The notes beneath the pieces are model-generated. The model did no database searches and was not told the DNA's origin. It saw only the letters and a list, made by a program, of their open reading frames with translations. 64,000 nucleotides of DNA from Metopolophium dirhodum (lineage: Eukaryota; Arthropoda; Insecta; Hemiptera; Aphididae). Positions within the stretch are counted from its first letter, which is position 1, and each line of letters begins with the position of its first letter. Where the stretch lies: the NCBI RefSeq assembly GCF_019925205.1, contig NC_083564.1, positions 30,294,447 to 30,358,446 on the forward strand, in the 5' to 3' direction. The translations under genes were made by a program, and so were the position numbers. Shown here one piece after another: positions 36,045-48,260 of this stretch.

Positions 36045-37344
36045 TAATTTGTAACAACTAACAATATTAACGATCGATTAGAATATAAATGGCTACAGTG
36101 TTCTTAAAAAATGTTTAACGACTGTATGGCGTATTATTATATTATATGCGAACTAGTTAGCTATAATTCACTAATTTCCGCGAGAACCATGGAGTCAGTT
36201 CTTTGGAATTTGTTTGTTTACACGCGGTGGTGGTGTGAACCATTTATAATATAATAATATCATTATTCGTTAATATAATCGATGGGTATAGAAGCTGTTT
36301 ATTCTTCCGAATATTTTAATTAGAAACGATTTTTTTTTTAATACTATAAAACCAATCATAGTTTTTAATACGTGCAATTAAAACTACAAAACAAATAGGT
36401 GTTTTTCTCTTCGAATTGGTGATAAGAATTTCGCTGCCGGGTAGTTGAATATTATTGTTAGTTCGCGAAACGAATGACAATAAAAGACAGGTGTGCATAA
36501 TATTATTATATTAATATCGTAGACGGATCAACTATATTATATTATACACCGTTGTGAATGACACGGTCCTCTGTGTTTATATACTATTGTTACCGTATTG
36601 CTTACTTTTTGTTTGACGTTTTCCTGCTCAAACACGCTCGCCGTTAAATTATTTATATTTTTATGTCATTTTCATCCCCCTCGGACGCGATTCTGCCTTT
36701 GTCGAGATTTTAATTAAAAGGCACACAATCGACGGACGATGGCAACATAATAAACATTACAATAATGTATTAATGTCGTTGACAATTTATTATAACGCGC
36801 AGTACCTATTTACTGTCTACGGTTAATAGTATAATATAGGTACCCACTATCGATCGATCGAAAAATTCAAAAGTTGTAGGTACCTACCAGTGATAAAAAA
36901 AAAAAATAAATAACGCGCAGTACATATTTTGTCCTGAAATTACAATATGGAAAACATTAATTGATATCCTGCTCTACTCGAGTTTGAAATCGAATTCACA
37001 AGGGGGTTACCAATTAAAAGCTTCGTTTACTTGAACTATAATATTATGGAGAATAAGTAGGAGTGGGCCACCCGGTCGTGTTTACCCTTATGGTTAAATG
37101 GGAAAACACTTCGGCCCACCGCGGAAAGTTTTCAAATCAATTTGTAACTTGATATTTGTATCAATAAATTGCGAACATGAAATACGCTTTCAAAATATAA
37201 AGGTAATATAAGCAAATCATCGCACTGCCGCCGCATATGAAGCGTATCGACCAAATTTCGAAACGTCATAGTGTTAAATGAAAACGACTGAAAATTATTA
37301 TACGACAGCAATTAGACAGGGGAGACAAACAAGTTTGATACGTA
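36045..37344. other. AT-rich spacer
   Basis: No gene is seen. A ~20-bp segment, AACGCGCAGTACCTATTTACT at 36796, has a near copy at 36913 (AACGCGCAGTACATATTT). A GTAGGTACCTAC palindrome lies at 36876-36887. Confidence 0.5.
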
Positions 37345-38106
37345 TTGGCAACTCGGTGCCAATATTTGTTTATTTTTTTCATCTTTCCTTCACCTTAATA
37401 AATGCCAATTTTTAGCGAATGTATAATCGTATGGGTAATGCGAATTTTGATCCCAAGACCTAAATAAATATGAGAAACAAATTCAACGAAGAAAAAATAA
37501 ACAATACAATATTATATTACCTAACTAATTTGTAGTAGGTATTATGTGGGAAACCAATGTGGCTTGGAAACAATATTAGAATGTAGTAAAAATCGATCTT
37601 TGGTGATTATAAAATGTAAGCTATAAGCCAGGGACGTCGTCAAGTCAATTCCATGGGGGAGAGGATGGGGGGGGGGGAGAAAACATGTACTCTTGTATCC
37701 AAGATATAATATATAATGTTTATATAATAAATATGTTTGATGTTTGTATGAAAGGTCTGTATAATTAGTGTAAAAACAATTAACAACATTTATAAAATGT
37801 ATCTATCTACTATGAAAAACAAAATATTTCACGACTTATGGGAGGGGAGACCGCTCCCCCCTCTCATCAGGGACGCCCCTGCTATAAAATATTTTATAAT
37901 AAGCCATACAATAATATTATAAAGCCAACACAAAAGAGTGCAGCGCTCACCTATTATAGCTACTATAAGACATTAAAGTCTCCTCGAGACTTGAGAAAGT
38001 TGTTATCCGTATATAAGTTAATGTAGACGAGTGAAGTGGAGGGTCTTCAAATGCGGTATTCCAGCGGTAAAATAAACTATGATATTATTATTATACTCGT
38101 CGGCGT
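37345..38106 (+). repeat. Diverged direct duplication, copy 1 (carries an insertion)
   Basis: Aligns in order with 38259-38805: TTGGCAACTCGGT / TTGGCGACTAGGT, AATTTTTAGCGA, TGAGAAAC with ATTCAACG or ATTCGACG, AGTGCAGCGCTCACC, GACATTAAAGTCTCC, GTTGTTATCCGTAT and ACTCGTCGGCGT. A 253-bp hAT-like element interrupts this copy only. There are indels of many sizes, so it is not coding. The unit is unrecognised and may be part of an older transposon. Confidence 0.75.
37621..37889 (+). mobile_element. 253-bp hAT-like element with imperfect 8-bp duplication
   Basis: The element proper is 37629-37881. Its left end is CAGGGACGTCGTCAAG and its right end is CAGGGACGCCCCTG, whose reverse complement starts CAGGGGCGTCCCTG, giving terminal inverted repeats of about ten bases. 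The flanking 8 bp are CTATAAGC (left) and CTATAAAA (right), matching in the first six. The duplicated paralogue at 38259-38805 lacks this insertion. The interior includes an 11-G run and no coding frame. CAGGG ends with an 8-bp duplication are characteristic of hAT elements. Confidence 0.7.
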
Positions 38107-38258
38107 TTGAACATGAAATGTTATTTAATAAATCTGTATAGGCCTTATTGGTTCTATACGTACAAAATATCATATCATCGTTTTTGAATTGACGGCAATT
38201 ATACTTGGAGACACACAGTATTTATATTTTATAGAAATTGTTTTATACATATTGTGCT

Positions 38259-38805
38259 GTTGGCGACTAGGTTGAAATATTTGTTTTTCTCTTGACATCC
38301 TCCATCGAACTGAAAAAAAAACGTCAATTTTTAGCGATACACATGTATAATCATATAATGCCGTGCATCTAAATAACCATGAGAAACTAATTCGACGGAA
38401 ATCAAATAAACGATATTACTACTAACCAAATTTCGATAAGCTAATATCGGAGATCAATTTTACTTGGAACAATAGTTACTATTATATTAGCATTATTATT
38501 ATTTATATTACCATTACCATTGTGCGAATAAACCCATGATCTGTAATAAAAATCAGTTTCTGATGATTAGAAAATGTAAGGCATGAGCTATTTTATAAGC
38601 AATATACAATAATATTATAAACCCAAATCCGCCTTAGCAAAAGAGTGCAGCGCTCACCCTATAGCCACTGTAAGACATTAAAGTCTCCCCTAGTACGTCT
38701 CTGAAAGAGTTGTTGTTATCCGTATAAGTACGGTGCCTTCGTACGTGGTATTCAGTGGTAAAACAAACTGTGATATTATTATTGTGATGATATACTCGTC
38801 GGCGT
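38259..38805 (+). repeat. Diverged direct duplication, copy 2 (empty site)
   Basis: Counterpart of 37345-38106 without the hAT-like insertion. At the corresponding place it reads GCATGAGCTATTTTATAAGC. Distinctive shared blocks are AGAGTGCAGCGCTCACC and GACATTAAAGTCTCCCC. Confidence 0.75.
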
Positions 38806-40316
38806 GCACTTGGAATTCGATTTATATACCAACGTTTTGGTTACTTACCGCCGTAAATACGCTGTTTCAGAGCAAACACGCGTAGGTACTTTATATACCT
38901 ATTGTGTTTATGATGTAACGCCCGCGACGTCGGTCTTTGGAGTGTACACTAATAATGATATGAATAAAATATGAATAATAATAATAATGCTAAGATACCC
39001 GTGTGGGTACCCTATACAACCACTGCTCGAGAAACGGATAAACTATCACCGCAAGGTTAACGATCAATAGTCGCGCACAGTCGTCGGTAATTCAATATTT
39101 TATTATATTTTATAATAGTCGTACGGTAGGTATACATAATATTATAACCTATACGTTTAATAATAATTGATCAAATAATTTATACAGACGTAAACTTTGT
39201 TTGAACGCGCACACAATCAATATACATTGATGGCTGCTGAAGTGTGCATGTCTGTAGGCCGCAGTGCGCGGTGTTATAATAACACGATATTGTACTTTAA
39301 ATATTTGGTCATTATTGTGACTACGGGCGATACACAACACTATTATCATTATATTATAAGCTACCCATTTTTCGGTTTTAGGCCTCTCTTATATATTTTT
39401 AAGGTCACCCGCCGAATAGAAGTGCTCTATTGTGCGTTCTATCTTGTATCGATACATTCGATACTATTCGAGTATCACACACGTGAACAGATTGAAATAA
39501 ACTTTTCTCGTGAATAGACGAACAACAAAACGTCGCGGTGTAGCATTGTTCCACCGGCATCATACGACGTCCTGTGCGCCGCAATGACAAGCCAATAAAA
39601 TAGAAATTATAGTAACTTTACTATTGTAGTAGTTAATATCATATAAGTAGTTATTATAATATTATTATACCGCAGTAATTGACATTCAAACATTTTTCCT
39701 TCGACAAAAAAATCACTAATGCCTCTATATTAATATTATGTTTGCTATATGAGAGGATTTACGGTTTCTGTGCATTATCGGTTATACACTACACTGTAGA
39801 TGAGTGTTTTGAGCCCCAAATCGCAATATTGTTATTCATTTGGTTACGATTATTATTTGAAAATGTATTTTGTATAACCGCGTTCATTATGTACCTATAT
39901 CTGTAAAACACTATATTATTATACCTAATTAAATTAATATAGTTTTATTAAAAATGTACATAATATTATATTTTACCTAAGCGTGTTCTCCACACATTAT
40001 GTTGTATTGTACTACTTTTTAGTATTGCGTGCATGATAATATTATTATTTTAATGTTAGAATTAAAATTTTATGTGCGTACCTTCTTTGGTTTTGTTTGG
40101 TACTTTAATAGGTAATGGCGTTTAAGTAGGTATACCGTGTACGTAATTAAAATTAAAATATTTAGTGAGTAGGTTATGTTTTAATTCATAATAGTACCAT
40201 TGATTATAAACACTAGTATTTATAATACCTATTATAATAGTACCAACCTACCTATTATAATTTATTAACAGTCAGTCGTTATAGTTTACTATACGAGAAC
40301 AATATGACTTAATATA
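38806..40316. other. Non-coding spacer
   Basis: AT-rich. A 106-codon plus-strand frame at 39197-39517 has no recognisable domain and overlaps minus-strand frames. No element ends are seen. Confidence 0.5.
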
Positions 40317-41107
40317 TAGGGCGACACACCAAGCATGTTCACCACCATTTTTTCATTTGATAATGACATTTTTAATTTTTAAGTACAGACCATATTTTCA
40401 AATTCTTGAGATTTTGTTGTATTACTTGAAGAGTGTCTTGAAGAGATACAAACGTCTGTATTTGTTTTTTCAGATGAGAACCCACTTTTTTAATGTAAAT
40501 TTGAAGTTGATTATTTTTTCAAAAAGGTTGATCTACCAAATTCAAAATTATATCGAGTAGTTTTTCAATTATTAAAGTGTTTATATTAAGGATATTAATA
40601 TTATAGTCCTTAACAATTATTTAACGAACATTTAAAACAGATTGAATATCGCATCTAGTATTTATTATATATACTTGGACCATTTTTATAAGTTATATAT
40701 ATCGAAAGATTAATATAAATTACTAAAATTTTAAAATACCCATAGCCTCCATGGCCCATATATTCCAAACCCATTTTCATAGACCTATAAATTATACATT
40801 TTACACAAAGTTAAATAACTAGGAAATTCCTTGTTCGAATTTTGATTTTGATACGTCAACATTTTCAGAAAAATTATCCGCTGAACAATTCACCGTATAA
40901 TTGGGAGGAGGGGGGAGGGGGGAGGGGACGTCATTTGAAAATCAGAAGTTTGTATCTCCACAGGACACTTCTTAAGTGGTCAAAAAAAATCTCAAGAATT
41001 TAAAAATAATATTGTCTTTGAATAGGTATAATATTATAAATTTAAAAAATCAGATTTTGAATAACCGAAGAAGAAAAGCGGGGTGAGCTGCTTGGTGAAT
41101 CAACCTG
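40317..41107 (+). mobile_element. TA-flanked MITE, copy D (~790 bp)
   Basis: The left end is TAGGGCGACACACCAAGCA. The right end is GGGGTGAGCTGCTTGGTGAATC followed by AACCTG and TA. Internal order matches copies A-C: TTGATCTACCAAATTCAAAA, TCGAGTAGTTTTTCAATTA, ATTATCCGCTGAACAATTC, then AGAAGTTTGTATCTCCACAGG. It contains a G-rich tract at 40903-40927. The 67-codon frame at 40357-40560 is an artefact of AT-rich sequence. Confidence 0.72.
40903..40927 (+). other. Potential G-quadruplex tract
   Basis: Four or more G runs (GGG, GGGGGG, GGGGGG, GGGG) separated by loops of one to four bases, a textbook G4 pattern on the plus strand. The tract appears specific to this MITE copy. The equivalent place in copy C has ATATAAGGGAATT. 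Confidence 0.75.
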
Positions 41108-42850
41108 TATATTATTTATAATGTCAACGACGCGTATGCACGATAATATTATAATTTTGATACATTCAATATTATAATAATCCATATTGACACGTTTCCG
41201 GTTCGCTAAGTGACTCCCTCGTCGTTCGATTGTGGGGTGGTTTAGGTATTTATGATATGGTATACAACTCGGGGTTAAAAATTTTCTCCGTCGTTATAAC
41301 AATGATAATGATATCAGCCATGCGTAATATCGTAACATTGAACTTAAACTCGATACAAATATAATAAGAATAATTCATATTATATCGTACAACCTTGGAC
41401 CCGGAGATCGAGACCCGTCATCGTTATATTGTATTCTCGTTTATATAATAATAATAATAATAATATTATAATACACTGATAGGAATTCGCGTTTTGTGCA
41501 TCGTAAATCTTCGCAGTAGATTATTCTGAAACATTGGCGTTTTAAACTGTTGAATAAATAAAACGCACCGCATTTATTACATGGGTACAAAACACACGGT
41601 TTAATGTTATAGTGGCGATAATCATATGGTTTTCAATTATTTAATGAACGCGTATTCGTATAATATACATAGGTACACCTACCTATTAAGCACTTTGTGT
41701 ATGTACATACTCTATAATCCTACCGGGGGGTTTTTTTTTCGGTAATATCAAATTAAAAAGAACCGAGACAATTATTTTAATGCGTTTTAAATTAATTAAA
41801 GCTTGTGGTAATAATAGTTTGCTTATGATAAAAACCCTACGCGGACAGTATACCGTGCGTGTATTATATTATTATTATTATTATATAGCGCAGGAGAACA
41901 ATGAAATTCACTTGGGCTTATGAGTGGGGAATAATCCATGCGCGCACATTAAGCATATACTATACTTACCTATTACGTATATTGTGATGATATTTAAGAC
42001 GCATAGAAAGGTATCGGATTTCTCGCGGCCAAATCATTATAATAATAATATTATAATATTATACGATTTATCGAATTAACGCGGCGCATCGCTTTGAAGT
42101 GTTTTTTCTTCGTTAACCATATTATTGTCTCCGTAATAATATATTATACTGATCGAGGTACCTCACGGATAGTCGTTAGATTGGTGGACAGTTTAGGGTC
42201 AGGACTCGGCAGCAGACACCGATGCAATTTACCTTCGTGTAATATTATGCATAATATATTAATGTGTGATGTAAAATCGTGTCCCGACCATATGGATAAT
42301 ATTATTATTACGTACTCGGATAGGGGACATGCATGTACACAATACACACGCTGTTTACTGTGATCGAAGAGTCTAGACCAGGGTCTTAGAAGATAAGGTC
42401 GGGACACTTCCCTATTTAACAACGTTATTAGAGAGGACATTCGCCGCTATTATATTAGGCGCCTCGAACAGAACTTGATTAAGGTTATGTATACAATTTA
42501 AAAATGTTATAATAATTATTATTTATCATTAATTTATTTATATGTTAACTTCAGAATTCAGTTTAGACGTTTAGTTAGTTGCCTTTACCTAAATTAGGTA
42601 ATTAATAATTTAATTTTTCGATTCACTTTGCCACCTTGCGTCCGTGCCACCATGTTACCTAGTTACTGCTACCGCCTACCGATGCCCGATGGTAAGTTGG
42701 TAAATAGCAAAACACAGAAAATTGGAACCGACGAGAGTACACAGTGTTCTTAACTAAAAGTTTGATAATAGGTAAATTATTCACTCTAATAGTCTAATAT
42801 TAAAACTAATAGCACACCATTGAAACTGGCAAACGAAAATTTGATATGTC

Positions 42851-42900
42851 GTACTTGTGTAAGACGGAGACAACATATTATGTGGCGTCTTCTTAAATGT
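42851..42900 (+). repeat. Dispersed repeat fragment (AAGACGGAGACAACA motif)
   Basis: Shares AAGACGGAGACAACA and the following TGTGGCGTCTTCTTAAA-type segment with the minus strand of 21901-21950. Confidence 0.45.
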
Positions 42901-44121
42901 CCTATCCGTGTATAATATAATATTATCATCTTACTAGGATTGGACAGTATCTGAGATACCTAACTTTTTAACACTTTTTTTAAGTTCGCTTTCACGTCCG
43001 TCTGTAATCAAATCTTGCGCGCTCGATTTGAGGCACTTTTTGTTTTTAATAATATGTAATAGGTATATAAAAATTGTGTTTATGTTACGCTCACACCGGG
43101 TATATAATCATTATTTGATTATATGTACATCTATTGTATCTATTGGTATCTATATTACCCAGTACCTGGTGTCTTGTATCTAGAACGTAGAAGTAAAAAT
43201 TGATGTATCTAGTATAGTATGTGTATCTAGGTACTTTTTTTCGAGTAGGTACCCATCTAGCCTGGTCCCAACTATATACTCATATGTAAGTCGTTTTTGA
43301 TTTTCTCGGAACTAGTAGGTAGTAGTAGTCCAGAGAAATCACGCCTGTCGACATCGGCTCGGAGATAATGATCCTATATGGTTGTTAATATTATTATTAT
43401 ATTATAAAATGGTTGTTTTATGCGTTTATGGCCGTCCCCACAACACGTCGTCACACGATTACGGCCGAAAAGATTTTAATAATATTATTATTATTCGTAT
43501 CGATATCAGGAAATGTTATACCCGAGAATTAATCGTCATAGTCGTCGTATGTCCCGCAGCAGTGCCCGTTAACTCGACGTAGGTACCTATAATGTCGTGT
43601 TGCTTGTACCACATATTTATCGCATATAAAATAATAAAAAATACTAAGCGATTATATAGGTACAATCACGTGGCGCTTTACGAATCTATTTGCATTATAG
43701 CCCATAAAATATAATTATTGTACTATTTACTAGAAATCCTGTTTTCTAATCGTTTTGTAAGAAATATAGTGCCTTGAGAATATTTCGGCAACGCCAAAAA
43801 TGGCAGCCCGTGGCAACTACCATCCACCCCTGTCTTAACGCAGCACTAGTACCTATTTATGCACATCATCGGGGGTTAGAATATAACGTTTAAAACACTA
43901 TATAATATGATACAATTATTACTCATTATAACACTGCTATTATATGCTAAAGCAGGCGCTGCATTAATACGATATACGACGTTATTATAATATAATATAA
44001 GCAAATTATAATTTGTAAGTAGGTACTTCAATAGGATTTTTTTTTATAATTATGACTCTTAAACACCTCAACGGAGACGGCAGCCTTGACTGATATTATA
44101 ATATTTTAAGTATCTCAACTA

Positions 44122-44148
44122 TACACACACACACACACACACACACAC
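44122..44148. repeat. (CA)n microsatellite
   Basis: Thirteen uninterrupted AC/CA units. Confidence 0.92.
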
Positions 44149-44264
44149 GCTATAACCTACGAATGTGTACGTGTGTGGTGTGAATTTGGTAGTCTGAACG
44201 TGACTTCAATGACGGCGGATGTCATTGTCGTGCCGATAATATTTCGGGCTTAACAAATTTGATA

Positions 44265-44780
44265 CAGTGTAATTTTTTTACCACCAGTATTTTTATTACT
44301 AGATGTTTATTTTACTACTATAAGTGGTCATTTCTCGGTAAATTTATGTGTTTTCGAAAATATTAATTTTTTTATTTATTATCTACCAACACAACATCGA
44401 ATGGCAGTAATTATAATTATAGGCCTGCAGTTGAGAGCACTTACATTTTAGTCGGGCGGCGAGTGCAATGGACCGCCAATCGCCGGTGGACCGTTTCAAA
44501 CGCAGTCCTTCGCTAAGCTTATAATGGTCATAACTATAAATAACTACTGTTACAAAATTCGATTTTTACATATTGGAATTCTCGGAAAACATACTCTACT
44601 TCGGAACATGAAATCGGATGTGCATGTTTTCATTCAAAAAACAAAACGATAACATAAAATATAATATGTTTTTTTTTCTCAAAAAAAGTCGTTTGTTTTG
44701 ATTTGAAAAAAAATAATAATTTAAAAACACGTAAGTTTACCGATAAAATGGCGCCGTTTAGCGATAGTACAATCACCTTG
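44265..44780 (+). mobile_element. Probable TA-flanked MITE with long subterminal inverted repeats (516 bp)
   Basis: The left end CAGTGTAATTTTTTTACC follows TA. The right end AATCACCTTG precedes TA. Inside, TCGGTAAATTTATGTGTTTT at 44335-44354 is matched on the opposite strand by the reverse complement of AAAAACACGTAAGTTTACCGA at 44723-44743. The cap resembles the CAGGGTGATTC superfamily, but the interior differs from copies A-F. The boundary call is tentative. Confidence 0.5.
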
Positions 44781-47626
44781 TAAATAATAATAATTTGTCC
44801 GGTATACAACAACTATATTATAATATTATACACAGTCGAGCGAGGGACGTCGTTCATTATAAACGGCCGGGTGAATAACAATGCGCGCGGATAGTTTCTT
44901 AATATGTAACCCGAGTGTTCTTTTTATTGTTATGACTTTTTTTATTATTATTATTATTTTGTTTCCGTACGCATGCATTGCTCTGCGAGTATATATATGT
45001 ACCTACGACGGCTAATTACGATATGGCGAGATCCTGTGCAGCGGGACCGGAAGTTTGCGTTTTAATTGGTGGCGATAACATTGGTTTGGACCGCGGTATG
45101 GAATACATATTATATGTACCAACCGCGTAGGTACTACATAATACACATAATAATATAATGTACCTATACGCTATAACACGCGTCGGCAATGATTATATTA
45201 CATTTTTATTGGTATCGTTACGAGAGACCTGCAGCGTCGGCCACTGCAGATGCTCACGGAACTAGTGACTTTTGACTAAAACGGTACAATGTTACCGATC
45301 CTTGAAAAAAACCAAAAATCCGTTGCTAAGCATATCATACAAGGTAGCTAAAGCTTTTGTTTGGCAAATTTAATAACAGCGCTAAAACTCCGTTGCTCAT
45401 AACTAACTCTTCTTAAAATAATAGTTTTCAACCGTTCTATTCGAACCAGACGCGCACTGTCCTACAAGGATTTGGTATGTTTCTATACGAATATTGTAAA
45501 ATAAAGATACTTAAGTAACTACACGCAAGAAAACATTAGATACCTATATCATGTAAGCTTCAAGTTCCCCGATTGAAGACTTTTTTACGCAAAGAAAAAT
45601 CAAACAAAATAATATGTTAACCACACTGCAGATTATATATTAATATGTGTCGCAGTCATCCTAATAGTCTGAATAAAGTGGGAAGATAATTTTTTTCAGG
45701 TTTTCGCAATAATTTTGGTAATTTTCGTGTTGAAACTTGAACTACATTTCGAGTTTTTATCATTCTTCTAGAAATTCACACAATATGAGAGTATCTTTCG
45801 TGTAAGAACTTACGTGTGGGCAATTTTTACCTACAATGTGTCGTCCATTATGGACGGCTTTCACAATATACTTATGTGGATTCCTGCAATTTCCGATCGC
45901 TCGAATCGTTGAAATAACTCAGCGAGTTAACGTCTATCATCATACCATTATTAATTGCATTTAATGATTTTTTTTAAACCAAGGCACGTGTAAAGTTCCG
46001 GACTTATGGGTATATTATTTACTATTTATAACGATCCAGTTTATTTGGGATGAGAAAATAACCTCAACGACTCCAAGTCGTATCGTATACGAATCAAATA
46101 CATTAATATCAATTATTGTTATTTGAACTCTTTTAAAGCAGTGCCTACAGTTATTCGAGTTTTTTTATACTAGTCATACCGATCGATTGTAAAACAGGCT
46201 TCGGGGTTATAGCAACCGTGTGAGACGTTAAATTAAATTCGCATTCTATCATCTTCAATAATACAATGCCATCGCAATAATATAGGTAGGTACAGTTATA
46301 AAAACGGTAAATCCCGAAAGTGCACTTATATGCAACAGTATTATAATATAGGTACCACGGTATACGACGATCGTATTTTCTCTTGTAGAGTTTGCGAAAC
46401 AGTACTTTTTACTTAATTCTTTTTTTTCTTTTTAATAATCCCACTCGGTCGAAATGATATTCGTTTACCGTTCGAATTTATTCGCTTGTAAAGACTCGAC
46501 GAAAACGGTTTGGTACGGCGACGTTCGCGCGTGTCTAACTACGTTCGGTACACGATGGTTGTGTAACTTTTATCGAGATATAAGAAGTCTCTGTCTGTGT
46601 CTTGTGTCCGTCCGTCTGCCTGTCTGTCTCTCTCTATTTCTATATCTCTCGGTTTTCTCCGGGGGAATAAATTATTAAATAAATACGGGCGCGGCCGTGT
46701 ACACAAGATACCGTATCCGTATACACGACGCATAATACGTCCTATCGAATATACTTAAAAAGTCACTTATGTACTACACACACCGTTGTATATTGTGTGT
46801 GAACCGAAAACTGTTATCTCCTCTCGGGGAAACGGCACGGACATAATATTAACTATAAAAACGCGCGACGCGGTGTTTGGATACATTTTTTGTTTTTTTT
46901 TTTATCACGATGGGTTCGTTGTTTTCCACTCTCGTGGTGAATTCGAGAACACAACGTAATATATTATGATATTATTATTTTTAATAAGCACTAACGCTGA
47001 AATATAGATGTACTATGTATTATACGAAGACGCATATATATTTAATCGTCTGTAATATATACGGCTGAATAATAATTATTACGTTGTGATATCGCGTGCG
47101 CTTGCAGCAGCTGCACATGCACATGCTGCTGCACATCGTCACGAGGTGTTTATTGATTTTTCGATCGTTTTTCGATACACAGGTTGATTTACACGTACCT
47201 ACGTGAGCAACAGCTGCGCGACGAACATTGATCGGAAACGCATTTAACTACAACACAATAATTAATAATTACAATGTGAACAAACCGTTTTCTGCATGCG
47301 AAAATACGAGTACCTACCCAAAGCAATATTACAAAGTAAGCAATCGTCGATTTGGAACCATCACTTTTTGTCTTCCGTTTCCGTAATACTTACCATACTA
47401 TTTTTGGTTATTAAAGTATAATAATTCACCTAACTCTATTGGTAACTATTGCGGTATTCGTGTATTATTCAGGTGGTATAGTTTTGTCGTTTTGTGCCTT
47501 GTGGTTAGTATAATATCAATAACGTACCACCGTGATACGATGTGATGGTTTGTAGGCGGAAAGTTCTATGCGCCGATATAATATAATCAGCTGGGCACAT
47601 AATTTATACATAGTATATATAATATA
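44781..47626. other. Non-coding spacer
   Basis: No supported gene. TATAAAA at 46854-46860 within a moderately GC-rich stretch (46440-46870) could be a core promoter but lacks other support. An E-box-containing small palindrome lies at 47103-47130. Confidence 0.45.
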
Positions 47627-48260
47627 CAGAGTGATTCACCAAATATTTTCACCAATTTTTTTTATTTATTAGGTACTTAATGTATTCGATAACTGATTTT
47701 TGAAACTTTCAAATAGCTACATACCTACTTAAATATAATATTTTCAGATTCTTGAAATGTTCATGCTACTTAAAGAGTGTTTTGTGGCAAAATAAATTTA
47801 TGTTTTTCAAATGAGAGCCTCCCTTTTTTATTTAAGTGGATAATATTTTTCAAAAATTGAACGATAATAGTTCCTCAATTATTTAAAATTTAAATGTTTA
47901 TAACAGGAATAATGGTCCTTAAAAATGGTTTTACAAAATTAAACATTGGTGGATTAATATGAATTATTGACATTTTTAAATCAACATAGTCCTCATATGA
48001 GGATATAATGTATAAACCTTCAAACCCTATTATTCGTGGTACCTACAGAAAGTTAAATACCTCAAAACCCACCAGCTTATTCAGATTTAACCAACCATTA
48101 CAGAAAAATTATCAGCTAAATATTTTACAGTAGAAAAGGAGAGTTTTCATTTGAAAACATAAGCTTAAATTTCCTCAGAACAGTGCTAGGTAATAAAAAA
48201 ACATCGCAATAATTTGAAAATATAGTCTTTATTTTAGTTTTTAAAAAGTTTGGATTTTTG
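47627..48260 (+). mobile_element. TA-flanked MITE, copy E (right end lost)
   Basis: The left end CAGAGTGATTCACCAAATAT is preceded by TA. Downstream, CTTAAAGAGTGTTTTGTGG, AAAAATTATCAGCTAAATAT, TTTACAGTAGAAAAGGAG and AATTTGAAAATATAGTCTTT follow the family order. After about 48240 the terminal CACCCTG half is absent, so the element is truncated at its right side. Confidence 0.6.

Larger units (their letters stand above)
41108..44264. other. Non-coding spacer with short repeats
   Basis: Includes the dispersed fragment at 42851-42900, a cluster of GTATCTA words at 43135-43235 and the CA microsatellite at 44122-44148. Overlapping frames at 42094-42440 on both strands (89 and 98 codons) shadow each other and are not recognised. 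Confidence 0.5.
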
